Shown: piece after piece, positions 43,827 through 52,761 of the stretch
Layout of the letters: every line of letters starts with the position of its first letter
How positions within the stretch are numbered: position 1 is the stretch's first letter
NCBI GenBank assembly: GCA_963733265.1
Contig: CAVTCF010000001.1
Coordinates: 496,001-560,000, forward strand
Source of the DNA: PALSA-1006 sp963733265
GTDB lineage: Bacteria; Pseudomonadota; Gammaproteobacteria; Burkholderiales; Gallionellaceae
Length of the DNA stretch: 64,000 bases
Direction of reading: 5' to 3'
The notes under the pieces: model-generated
Told to the model about the DNA's origin: nothing
Databases searched by the model: none
Seen by the model: only the letters and a program-made list of their open reading frames with translations
Position numbers and translations under genes: made by a program

Positions 43827-44576
43827 TCAATTTCTGGCATGCGATAAGAAATAGTTTTCCACTCCTTCAAAATTCGTCAATTCCTGCGCCAATTCGGGCA
43901 TTCGTGCGCCTTTGTTTTTGCCGAGCGCTACGGCAACAAAATGCCACTCAGGTTTTCCCTCTTTATAATTGATAGATAAAGATCCTTCCGCTATATCGTA
44001 GCCTCGCTCATGCGCTACGCGTCTCAATACTTCAAACTTTGGTTTAAAGTCATGTTTGAATTGCATCACAATAGCTATTGCAGGTCTCGATGGCAGCCAT
44101 TCTTCCAATTTGGATATCCACATCATGCTCACTGCCGACAGCAATGTCAGCAGAATAGCCGCAGGATAAAAACCAACGCCCACCAAAATGCCTATCGCAG
44201 AAGAGGACCATATCGACGCAGCGGTGGTTAATCCGCTGATATTGAATCCGTCGCGCATAATAACGCCCGCACCGAGAAAACCCACTCCCGTAACAATACC
44301 TTGTATGACTCTGGTGGGATCCGGACCGACCAGAACAGCAGCTTGCCCCCCGTACCAAAAATGCGGGTAACCGGCGATAATCGTGATCGCCGCCGAAGCT
44401 GTGCAGACTAGGCCATAAGTTCTCATGCCTGCCGCACGTCCGTGATAGGCGCGTTCATAGCCGACGAGCAAACCCAAGGCCAGCGCGCCCAACAAATTCA
44501 TAAAAATAATAATATTTGTGGAGACCTCAGCCGCTGACCAATATGCTGAAAGTGTTTCATGGGAAATGAAATTCAT
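43827..44576 (-). CDS. MgtC/SapB family membrane protein
   Basis: A 249-residue membrane protein. Four or five hydrophobic segments cover residues 20-155 with the family pattern NLLGALALGLLVGYERAYHGRAAGMRTYGLV and GIVTGVGFLGAGVIMRDG; a cytoplasmic C-terminal ACT-like part follows. MgtC-family proteins act in magnesium homeostasis or inhibit F-type ATP synthase. I chose the ATG at 44576 since AGGA lies before it; the frame is open further upstream to 44657. Stands alone. Confidence 0.9.
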   Translation of the reverse strand: MNFISHETLSAYWSAAEVSTNIIIFMNLLGALALGLLVGYERAYHGRAAGMRTYGLVCTASAAITIIAGYPHFWYGGQAAVLVGPDPTRVIQGIVTGVGFLGAGVIMRDGFNISGLTTAASIWSSSAIGILVGVGFYPAAILLTLLSAVSMMWISKLEEWLPSRPAIAIVMQFKHDFKPKFEVLRRVAHERGYDIAEGSLSINYKEGKPEWHFVAVALGKNKGARMPELAQELTNFEGVENYFLSHARN

Positions 44577-44742
44577 ACCACAGTCCTTTTCGTTTGGGTG
44601 AAGCCGAAGTTTAACGCTAAAACAGAGTGCGTTACCCGCCTTGTGAAAGTTTAACAATGAACTTTTCGGGTTGAAGCTAAACTGCAGTCGTCCACACGCG
44701 TCCAGATCGAAACTTGAGCAATCTTTAGATGACAGCCACTTC

Positions 44743-47700
44743 TTACACTTCGCTTAATTTACCATCCGCATACAGCAGCGCAGCGCATACTTTTTTGCCG
44801 GCATAGACTGTTTGCATTGCAGTTCGATATTCCTGCATCTGCGCACGATAACGCGTGCTATTTTCGGGATGCGTCAATTCCGCATCAGCTTCAGTTGATA
44901 GCGAAGTGTCTATCTTTGCAGTGCCCAGCTTGTAATCCAGCACCCACACTTCATTTTCAAACTCCACCAATCGGTCAATCCGTTTTAGTTCGCCTTTTGC
45001 ATTGATGTATGGCATTTCATTGCCGGCGCTTTTATATTGTTGCGGGTCGAAGAAGCGAATAAGGTGAGGATGCTTCAGCAGGTATTGAACCTGCGGCCAG
45101 AGGGCGCTCATTTCTTCATGGGGAATTGCAAGGCGTTGCCGGAGTTCGATCTCGTCACTCGCCTGTCCCTCGGTGAGGTATTGAAGCAATGCGTGCAACC
45201 ATATTCCCCGCTGTTGTTGTGAGGTAGTTCGAGGAGCGCGTTTACCAATGGGGACGATAGCCGGTAATCCAACAGTCTTTTTTGCAGTGATCGTTGCATT
45301 ACTCTCCACTGGCGGTCTTGGACAAATTAGAGGATTCTGCTGCACACCAGTCACCGCCGCGATGCGGTCATACCATGAGATTGTTTTTTTCTGTTCTTCT
45401 TTGTCTGCGCCCTTGCTATTACCGCTGACGATCAGCGCCTGTTGCGCGCGGGTCATGGCGACGTAAAGCAGATTCATTTCTTCGCGGGCTTGTTGGGCGG
45501 CATCTTGTTCAAATAGCGGCGCGCGTTTCCTGCCGCGCGAGGCTTGGTCAGCGTACAGGGAAAAATGCAGCGGGCGCTCTTCGTGTGCAGGCCAATCGAT
45601 CAGCACGTCATTGCCTTCTTTGTTTTTCTTTTCCGCATTCGCATCCGGCAACCAGACGATGGGCGCTTCCAGGCCTTTCGATTCATGTACGGTGTAGATG
45701 CGTACTGCATTGCCTGAATCACCCAATTTGCCTTCGTCCGGTGCGTCGTCGCGACTGTCGCGCAATTCGCGCAGCTCTTGCAAAAAACGCGGCAAACTGG
45801 GATAGCGTCCTGCATCAACGCTGAGCGCAATTTCCATGAAAGCATGCAAATTGGCGGTGACTTTGGATCGCATTTCATCCGGTATCACTGCGCCGTATCG
45901 CGCCAGCACATCCCCTTCAAAGTAAATGCGGTCGAGCAAATCGTGAACAGGCAGTTTGTCGGCAAGCGCAAGCCAGTTCTGCAGGAGTTCGGCGGCACGG
46001 AGTAAAGCAGGGGGCGGATTGGGTAACTGCATTAAACGTTGCCACCAGCTTGTTATTATCCCCTCGCTGCCTGATGGATTGTTTTGTGCAATCAGTATTA
46101 AATCAGCGTCGCCGCAGGCGAAAATGGGTGTGCGCAGCACTTGTGCCAACGCGAGATCGGCGAAGGGGGTGATAAGAAACATCAGCAGCGCTTGCAAGTC
46201 TTCCGCTTCCAAGGTGTCGAGCAAACCACCTCTTCGCGAACTGATAAAGGGAATGTGGTACGCGCGTAATGCCGTTTCGTAAACCGCCAAATGGGTGCGA
46301 CTGCGCACCAGCACCATGATGTCGCCGTAGGTGGCACGACGTTGTTTACCTCCATCGTTCACCGACCAGTCGCGGGTGATGTTTTGCAGCAGGTCGGCAA
46401 ATTGGATGGCTTCCTGTTGGCGCGATCCTTCTTCTGCCTCATATCTTGCCGTAGTCAACGGATCACGCAGACGTAGCTCATCATCTTCATTCGTCGCAGT
46501 GGAAACTTCGTCTGCAATGGCCAGCGGCAGTGCCACCACGTAACCCGGCAACTCGGAGTGTTCGGCTGTATGCGGTTCAAAATCAACGAAACCTTCGGGA
46601 TGATCTGAAAATACCGCGTTCACCGCTGCCAGCACAGCCGGTGAATTGCGGCGCGTGTGATTGTTGTGCAACTCATGTGCTGCAAAATTTTCTTTAAGAA
46701 ATTCACGCGCCACGCCAAACAGGCGCGCATCGGCACGACGAAAACGGTAGATGGACTGTTTGGGATCACCCACGACAAACACAGTGGGTTGGGAATCCAC
46801 TGCCACTGCCGCATCGAACCACGCGCGCAATATCTGCCATTGCAACGGGTTGGTATCCTGAAACTCATCCAGCAGCACATGCCGGTAGCGGCTATCCAGT
46901 TTGTATTGCATCGTCTCGGCGTGTTCACTCTGTTGCAGCAAGCGGCAGAGTTGCCATTCCAGATCAGAGAAATCCATTTGTTGCTTTTGTGCCTTGAGCG
47001 CTTGGTAGTGTTTAAGGAATTCCACTCCGCAATGCAACACTGCCTCGTTCAACCGATAGACTTGTTGCTCGGCGAGCTGGTCGCGCAAGGCTTGCAGGTT
47101 GTCGAACAAAATATCGCGGGTGAAAAGAAATACTTCTGCATCCTGTTTCCTGGTCGGCTTGAAACTGCGCGGTTCATCTGCCTGGGTAAACAATAGTGGC
47201 AATAATTGCTTAAAGCGTTCTCTTCCGGCGTTATCAGTCCAAACACGCTCCAATTCACTCGCTTTGTCTTTTTGCGTTTCTGTACCATTGGCTGCCAACT
47301 GTCGCACAAATGCAAACAATATCTCATTGCTTGTGCCACTCATTCCCCAATTGGCAACAGGGTCGCTTTCCATGTCAACTTCAAGACCGGCTCGCAAATT
47401 ATCCAGCGCAAAGTTCAGCCCGTCGGATCGGCCCTGGGTATAAGCCCACCATTCGGCACGCTTGCCCATAAAATTGAAAAGAAGTTTGCGCGTGTTAAAC
47501 AGGCCGCATTCGCCGAACAGCCATTGCATGTGTTGCGAAGCGACACTATCCGGTTGCTTACGCATCTGTTCCAACAGTTCTTCCCAGGTTTCGTCCTGCA
47601 ATGCCGCCGCTCGTTCCAGCAGAGACATGCCATGCATTACGTCCGCATTTAGCGGCGCGCGCTGCATGACTTGCATAAACCAGCCGTGAAACGTGCTGAT

Positions 47701-48033
47701 GGTAATACCGGGTTGAGCCAACAGCACGTTACTGTAAAGATTACGCGCACTTTGCAATTGCGTATCGCTCAAACTTTTCAACCCGCGCTCGGCGAAAAAT
47801 TTGCGCACAGCCGCATCGTCTGACATCGCCAGATCGCGTAGCCAAAGTTGCAAACGTGCCTGCATTTCCTGCGCGGATTTACGGGTAAAAGTAATGGCGA
47901 GAATTTGTGACGGCTGCGCACCGTCCAGTAACAACCGCACAATGCGTGATACCAGCAACCAGGTCTTGCCACTGCCCGCGCACGCTTCCACGACGATGCT
48001 GCGCTTCGGGTCCAGCGCGATATGGTTGCTCAT
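44743..48033 (-). CDS. UvrD/AddA-like helicase-nuclease
   Basis: A 1096-residue superfamily 1 helicase with a C-terminal nuclease. Walker A EACAGSGKTWLL is near residue 22; motif II is LLDEFQDTNP, motif III VVGDPKQSIYRFRRAD, and motif VI-like MNLLYVAMTRAQQALI. The C-terminal nuclease signature (RIDRLV then VLDYKLG) lies at about residue 1040. With its partner it should process double-strand breaks like AddAB/RexAB. Its ATG at 48033 overlaps the partner stop as ATGA. Reading from 48081 would add 16 residues overlapping the partner. Confidence 0.9.
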   Translation of the reverse strand: MSNHIALDPKRSIVVEACAGSGKTWLLVSRIVRLLLDGAQPSQILAITFTRKSAQEMQARLQLWLRDLAMSDDAAVRKFFAERGLKSLSDTQLQSARNLYSNVLLAQPGITISTFHGWFMQVMQRAPLNADVMHGMSLLERAAALQDETWEELLEQMRKQPDSVASQHMQWLFGECGLFNTRKLLFNFMGKRAEWWAYTQGRSDGLNFALDNLRAGLEVDMESDPVANWGMSGTSNEILFAFVRQLAANGTETQKDKASELERVWTDNAGRERFKQLLPLLFTQADEPRSFKPTRKQDAEVFLFTRDILFDNLQALRDQLAEQQVYRLNEAVLHCGVEFLKHYQALKAQKQQMDFSDLEWQLCRLLQQSEHAETMQYKLDSRYRHVLLDEFQDTNPLQWQILRAWFDAAVAVDSQPTVFVVGDPKQSIYRFRRADARLFGVAREFLKENFAAHELHNNHTRRNSPAVLAAVNAVFSDHPEGFVDFEPHTAEHSELPGYVVALPLAIADEVSTATNEDDELRLRDPLTTARYEAEEGSRQQEAIQFADLLQNITRDWSVNDGGKQRRATYGDIMVLVRSRTHLAVYETALRAYHIPFISSRRGGLLDTLEAEDLQALLMFLITPFADLALAQVLRTPIFACGDADLILIAQNNPSGSEGIITSWWQRLMQLPNPPPALLRAAELLQNWLALADKLPVHDLLDRIYFEGDVLARYGAVIPDEMRSKVTANLHAFMEIALSVDAGRYPSLPRFLQELRELRDSRDDAPDEGKLGDSGNAVRIYTVHESKGLEAPIVWLPDANAEKKNKEGNDVLIDWPAHEERPLHFSLYADQASRGRKRAPLFEQDAAQQAREEMNLLYVAMTRAQQALIVSGNSKGADKEEQKKTISWYDRIAAVTGVQQNPLICPRPPVESNATITAKKTVGLPAIVPIGKRAPRTTSQQQRGIWLHALLQYLTEGQASDEIELRQRLAIPHEEMSALWPQVQYLLKHPHLIRFFDPQQYKSAGNEMPYINAKGELKRIDRLVEFENEVWVLDYKLGTAKIDTSLSTEADAELTHPENSTRYRAQMQEYRTAMQTVYAGKKVCAALLYADGKLSEV

Positions 48034-50744
48034 ACCCACTCTCCCTTGCGGCACACGCCGCGCATCTCGCAATACTCGCACGCCGTAGCGATACCGTTTG
48101 CCGGTAGACCTGCACCATTTCGTATATTTGCCATCACGGTTGTGAGACGTTCCGCGTTGAGTTGTGCCAGTTGCGGAACATCCTGTTTGGGTTCAATCAG
48201 TTTCACTTTTCCATTTTCGATACTGACAAATGCCGCATCGGCGGCTTCATGTGCGTAGGCATAACACGCAAGTTGCACGTCTTCTCCCGGCTCGCGCAAT
48301 TTGTTGCGCAGCACTGAATCACTTTGCGTTTTGTAATCCAGCACTAGTTTTTCTTCGCCCCTGACATCCAGTCTGTCGATGCGCCCCCGCAAACGCACCC
48401 CTTCCAGTTCCCAATCGAACTCACTCTCCGATTCGCTATAGCGCCAGCCTTGCGATTCAGTTTCGATTTGCCATTCTATGTAGGCGGGTAATGACGTGAA
48501 CCAGCGCGCAAGCCAGGCATGCGCGGCAAAATCCTGCTGCAACAAGTCGGCAAAAACTTCTTCACTTATCTTACGCAGGGCAGTTACCAACTCATCAACC
48601 GGCTGTGCGCTCACTTGTTTATAACGTTCATGGAAGCGTTGCAGAATGATATGCACCCGCTCACCATAATCACGCTTTTCGATTCCTTCCTGTACTTCAT
48701 CCAGTTCATTCAGACGCAAAATATAGCGTGCATAAAATTGATACGGACAGGCGACCAGGCTGTTATACCCGCTAATGGAGATGCTCTCAGGCACACTATT
48801 TTTCCTGGCTTCCGGTGCGGGCTGTGTTACCTGTGGCAAATTGGCCATGCGTATTTCTTCCAGCGCAAGATATTGAAGTAATTCCTTCTCCGCCAGATCA
48901 TCGTTGTAAGTTAAATAGTGCAAATCGCGCAGCATTTCCAAAAACGGGCTCAGAATCCCCGCTTCGCCGTTGCGATCTTTTTGCCAGGTTACCAGCACGC
49001 AGTCATTTAAAGTAAGCAGGGCAAGCAAATCATCGCGTTGCCGGGCAGCATGTATACTTCGAGTGGGCAGATTCAAACTGCCGCGCACCGCATCGTTAAA
49101 CCAGCGCCCGCCATCCTCCACGCCTGGCAGATGATCGGCATCGCAGCCCAGCAACAGGACCGCATCGAATACACGCCAGCGTGTCGCCGCCAAATGTGTA
49201 AAACGCACCGTGCTGTCGATACCGTTATCACGATAGGTTTGTGTATCCAATTGCTGCGCCAGCCATCGCCGCCATTCATTAAAACGATAACGACCGTTAT
49301 CCGCAGCCAGTTCTTGTTGCCACATTTCCAGCGACTTAAGCAACTGCAGGCCTGCTTCATCCCGCTGCAACCCCGTTTCTATATCCAATATGCGCATGCT
49401 TTCACGCAGTGCCGCCAACCATTCAGCCAATGATTTTTTATTGTCCTGTTCCAACAGGGCAGATGCTTGGCGCAAACGTGCCAGAGGCTGATGCAATACA
49501 ACTTCGTGTTCAGCTAATGTAATGAACTTTTCCAGCCCGGCCACTACACCTTGCTTACGCAATAGTTGTTCCAACCGATACACAGCCGCTTTGCGCGCGG
49601 ACGCAGCCATGTCGGCAAAGATAAATGGCGACTTAAGCAGATCAAGCAAATCGTGATGATAAAAATTGCTTTGCAATGCGTTGAGCCAACGATCCAGAAC
49701 GGCGCTGACCGACAGCGTGGCGAAAGTCCATCCTGTTTCGTCTGCCACCAGTACCTCTGCGCGTTCCAGCAAAGCGCGTGTGCGTCTAGCCACTACGCGA
49801 TCTTGCGCGACGATGGCGATATCGCGTTTACCTTGTTGCAGCCATAGGCGAATTTGCATGGCGGCGGCGCAGGCTTCTTGTTCGAGGCTGGTTGCGCCAA
49901 AGAAGCGAAGTTTATCGCCGAGAGCCGGAATGTTTTTTTCTTTTAGATAGTAACTTTTGTCGAGTAACGCTACAGCCCTCACCCCAACCCTCTCCCGCTT
50001 GCGGGAGAGGGAGTTATCTTGCTCCCCTCTCCCGCAAGCGGGAGAGGGGGTGAGGGCCTGCGCAACAACGCTGGGATGACCATCCAACATGTCTCTTAAA
50101 TCAAATATTTTTACTTCTGCTCGCTCAGCATATTCGTCAAGAAAGCGTTGTTCCAGCGAACTCCAATCGGAAGTTCGCAACATGAACAATGGTTGCCGTG
50201 CCTGCGCCGCGAGCTTTGCCAAGCGCAGTTGATAGGCACGTGCCGCATCCAGTTCATCGCCACTTTGCATCGCGTGCCACAATTCGAACACAAGCCGCGC
50301 TTCAAGTTGCAATGTACTGTTCTGCCGTGCCTGATATGCCTGCTGTATGGCAGCAGAAAATGTTTCGGAATCCTCTGGAAGCCTGTTGAGCGAATGCGTC
50401 AGTTCATCAAACAACGCCAGCAATTCCTGCGTCATACTCCACAAGTCCGACTGTTCAAACCATTTCTTGTCACGCAGCAGTTGGTAGAGCAACGCACTGC
50501 GCTGGCTGTCCGTTACCAGAGGCGCATCCAGCGGAATAGTTTGCGCCCATTCGTTCAAGGTCACCAGTTGCGGAAGTAACAGTGCGGGCCGTTGCGATGA
50601 CCTCATCAAAGCTTGTGCCAATGGCCCGGCAACATGCAAATTGGGGAGCAGAACGGCGATGCCGCGAAGATCTGGAATTGCTGCCGCATGCGCGTTCAGG
50701 ATGCGCCGGGCAATAGAGTCGAAGAAGTCGGCTGAGGTACTCAC
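48030..50744 (-). CDS. AddB-like PD-(D/E)xK nuclease family protein
   Basis: A 904-residue partner of the downstream AddA-like protein, matching the group annotated as probable DNA repair proteins in betaproteobacteria. The C-terminal nuclease has LRGRIDRLDV and LVLDYKTQSD. A cysteine in VACPYQFY plus three in CEYCEMRGVC would form the iron-sulfur staple of AddB/Cas4-type nucleases. The helicase part seems degenerate (no proper Walker A). An in-frame double GC-rich repeat near residues 230-256 is translated as an insertion. The GTG at 50744 overlaps the ferredoxin stop. Confidence 0.88.
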   Translation of the reverse strand: MSTSADFFDSIARRILNAHAAAIPDLRGIAVLLPNLHVAGPLAQALMRSSQRPALLLPQLVTLNEWAQTIPLDAPLVTDSQRSALLYQLLRDKKWFEQSDLWSMTQELLALFDELTHSLNRLPEDSETFSAAIQQAYQARQNSTLQLEARLVFELWHAMQSGDELDAARAYQLRLAKLAAQARQPLFMLRTSDWSSLEQRFLDEYAERAEVKIFDLRDMLDGHPSVVAQALTPSPACGRGEQDNSLSRKRERVGVRAVALLDKSYYLKEKNIPALGDKLRFFGATSLEQEACAAAMQIRLWLQQGKRDIAIVAQDRVVARRTRALLERAEVLVADETGWTFATLSVSAVLDRWLNALQSNFYHHDLLDLLKSPFIFADMAASARKAAVYRLEQLLRKQGVVAGLEKFITLAEHEVVLHQPLARLRQASALLEQDNKKSLAEWLAALRESMRILDIETGLQRDEAGLQLLKSLEMWQQELAADNGRYRFNEWRRWLAQQLDTQTYRDNGIDSTVRFTHLAATRWRVFDAVLLLGCDADHLPGVEDGGRWFNDAVRGSLNLPTRSIHAARQRDDLLALLTLNDCVLVTWQKDRNGEAGILSPFLEMLRDLHYLTYNDDLAEKELLQYLALEEIRMANLPQVTQPAPEARKNSVPESISISGYNSLVACPYQFYARYILRLNELDEVQEGIEKRDYGERVHIILQRFHERYKQVSAQPVDELVTALRKISEEVFADLLQQDFAAHAWLARWFTSLPAYIEWQIETESQGWRYSESESEFDWELEGVRLRGRIDRLDVRGEEKLVLDYKTQSDSVLRNKLREPGEDVQLACYAYAHEAADAAFVSIENGKVKLIEPKQDVPQLAQLNAERLTTVMANIRNGAGLPANGIATACEYCEMRGVCRKGEWV
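49976..50056. repeat. Two inverted GC-rich hairpin repeats inside the AddB-like gene
   Basis: Two copies of the CCCTCTCCCGC / GCGGGAGAGGG hairpin, each with a CCCTCACCCC or GGGGTGAGGG flank, lie head to head at 49976-50013 and 50023-50056. Together they add about 27 codons without breaking the frame. The same repeat ends livG at 35346. Confidence 0.85.
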
Positions 50745-51064
50745 CGTTTCAGCAGATTTAGTTTGTCTTTCACTTTAAGCCATGCGTCAGCATCGGCCGG
50801 CGCGTCTTTCTTGCCGATGATAGGCTGCCATAATTTGGCGAGTTCGGCATTCAGCGCGATGAATTGGCGCTGCTCTTGCGGCACATCGTCCTCGGCAAAA
50901 ATCGCATTCGCCGGACATTCCGATACGCACAAAGAACAGTCGATACACTCATCCGGATCAATCACCAGAAAGTTTTCGCCCTCGCGAAAACAATCCACTG
51001 GGCAGACTTCCACGCAGTCGGTATATTTGCAGCGTATGCAATTTTCGGCAACAACGTAGGTCAT
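50741..51064 (-). CDS. fdxA: 7Fe ferredoxin FdxA
   Basis: A 107-residue ferredoxin with [3Fe-4S] and [4Fe-4S] clusters. The N-terminal CIRCKYTDCVEVCPVDCF and the second CIDCSLCVSECP carry the ligands, as in Azotobacter FdI. The long C-terminal tail (FIALNAELAKLWQPI) is typical. The stop overlaps the AddB-like start by 4 bases, an unusual pairing. Confidence 0.96.
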   Translation of the reverse strand: MTYVVAENCIRCKYTDCVEVCPVDCFREGENFLVIDPDECIDCSLCVSECPANAIFAEDDVPQEQRQFIALNAELAKLWQPIIGKKDAPADADAWLKVKDKLNLLKR

Positions 51065-51080
51065 TTGACTCCTCCTGCAA

Positions 51081-51788
51081 TCAGTGCGACAAACCGTGCA
51101 GCCAATGTCTATACAGTTGCGTCGCTATTCGGTGCAAGTCGGGCAAGTTATCCGGTATCTGCAACTGCATCTCCTGTGCCGATTGTACCGCCGGACTGCC
51201 GATATTGGCAGCGATTTCATTTGCGCCAACATCGCACCAGTCGTGGATCATTTGCGCAGTCATTTCGACGTGGCATTGCAGCGCGAGATGTTTGCCGAGG
51301 GCATACCCTTGGTTCGCGCAATGCGCGCTGGAGAGTATATGTACCGCACCCTGTGGCAAGCTAAATGTTTCGCCGTGCCAGTGAAACGAGTCGAACGAGC
51401 GAATGTCGCCAAACCACTCGCGCGCAGTATCATTGTCAGACACCGCAACTTTACCCCAGCCTAATTCTTTCACCGGATTCTTGCTCACCACGCCGCCCAG
51501 CGCTTTTGAAATGAGCTGACCACCCAGGCAATGTCCGAACAGGGGGATATCGTGTGCAACCGAGTCGCGGATCAACGGCAGAATAAACAGAATCCAGGGC
51601 AGATCATCGTTCACGCTCATTGGCCCGCCCATAAGCGCAATGCCAGAGTATTCACGGGCGCTTGTCGGAACGACATCGCCCTCGTCGATACGAATAAGCA
51701 CCCAGGGGATAGCGTGCTGATTCAGAAATTCCGCAAAAAATCCTGCTCCCTCGGTCGGAGAAAAGCGAAAGATGGCGACGGGTTTCAT
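51081..51788 (-). CDS. Class I glutamine amidotransferase-like protein
   Basis: A 235-residue stand-alone GATase1 domain similar to GMP-synthase-type amidotransferase proteins. The nucleophile elbow is GHCLGGQ (Cys near residue 87), and the catalytic His-Glu pair is probably in QCHVEMT near residue 175. FHWHGETF is also family-typical. The ammonia acceptor is unknown; some relatives cleave gamma-glutamyl compounds instead. It ends 16 bases before fdxA. Confidence 0.85.
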   Translation of the reverse strand: MKPVAIFRFSPTEGAGFFAEFLNQHAIPWVLIRIDEGDVVPTSAREYSGIALMGGPMSVNDDLPWILFILPLIRDSVAHDIPLFGHCLGGQLISKALGGVVSKNPVKELGWGKVAVSDNDTAREWFGDIRSFDSFHWHGETFSLPQGAVHILSSAHCANQGYALGKHLALQCHVEMTAQMIHDWCDVGANEIAANIGSPAVQSAQEMQLQIPDNLPDLHRIATQLYRHWLHGLSH

Positions 51789-51907
51789 AATTTGGATGCG
51801 GGGAAAAGTGAAAGGTTAAACGTGAAGCAGAACATGCCAGACAGGCATAGTGGCGCAAAGCGCCGGGTGGTCATCACGTTTCCCATTTCACTTTCTCCTT
51901 TCCCATT

Positions 51908-52699
51908 TCACTCTAGAGTCTTGTCTCTTTCAATCAGCGCATACGCCGAGTGATTGTGAATAGACTCGAAATTTTCCGACTCGACAATGAAGGCTTCAAT
52001 GCGCTCATCCTTGTTTAATGCCGCGGCGACATCGCGTACCATGTCTTCGACAAATTTTGGATTGTCATAGGCACGTTCAGTCACAAATTTTTCATCCGGC
52101 CGCTTTAATAAGCCATACAGTTCGCTGGATGCCTGCTCTTCGGCAAAACGAACCAACTCTTCGATCCATACCGAGCGCTTGGTGCGAACAGTGAGGGTCA
52201 CATGCGAACGCTGGTTGTGTGCGCCGCGCTCGGATATTTCTTTCGAGCATGGACATAGACTGGTCACCGGGACTAGCACTTTCATGGTAAAGTGGTATTG
52301 ACCGTCTATAATCTCACCGGTAAAAGTTACATCGTAATCAAGCAGACTTTGCACGCCGGAAACAGGCGCGGTCTTGTTTACAAAATACGGGAATGACATT
52401 TCAATGTACCCGGATTTCGCTTCCAGCTTTTCCACCATTTCCCGCAGGATACTTTCAAAAGACTCGACGGAAATTTCGCGTCCGTGCTGATTCAATATCT
52501 GCACAAAACGCGACATGTGTGTGCCTTTAAAATTATGCGGCAGATGCACATACATGTTAAAAGTGGCGATCGTGTGCTGCACGCCAACACTTTTGTCTTT
52601 AACAACAACAGGGTGGCGTATGCTCTTGATGCCGACCTTGTTAATCGCCAAGTGGCGCGTGTCCGCACTGTTTTGTACGTCAGGAATGGGCGAACTCAT
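51908..52699 (-). CDS. folE2: GTP cyclohydrolase I type IB FolE2
   Basis: Opens GTP to 7,8-dihydroneopterin triphosphate, the first step of folate and queuosine synthesis. The 263-residue protein carries the FolE2 signature VTSLCPCSKEISERGAHNQRS with the catalytic cysteine. FolE2 works without strict zinc need, and in some bacteria is induced by zinc shortage; no Zur site is evident. The ATG at 52699 is the start. Separated by about 60 bases from dxs upstream on the same strand. Confidence 0.96.
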   Translation of the reverse strand: MSSPIPDVQNSADTRHLAINKVGIKSIRHPVVVKDKSVGVQHTIATFNMYVHLPHNFKGTHMSRFVQILNQHGREISVESFESILREMVEKLEAKSGYIEMSFPYFVNKTAPVSGVQSLLDYDVTFTGEIIDGQYHFTMKVLVPVTSLCPCSKEISERGAHNQRSHVTLTVRTKRSVWIEELVRFAEEQASSELYGLLKRPDEKFVTERAYDNPKFVEDMVRDVAAALNKDERIEAFIVESENFESIHNHSAYALIERDKTLE

Positions 52700-52761
52700 T
52701 ATTAACTTTCAGTAAAATATGTAACTCAGATTATAACGTTTATCCGACAAAATTAATCAAG

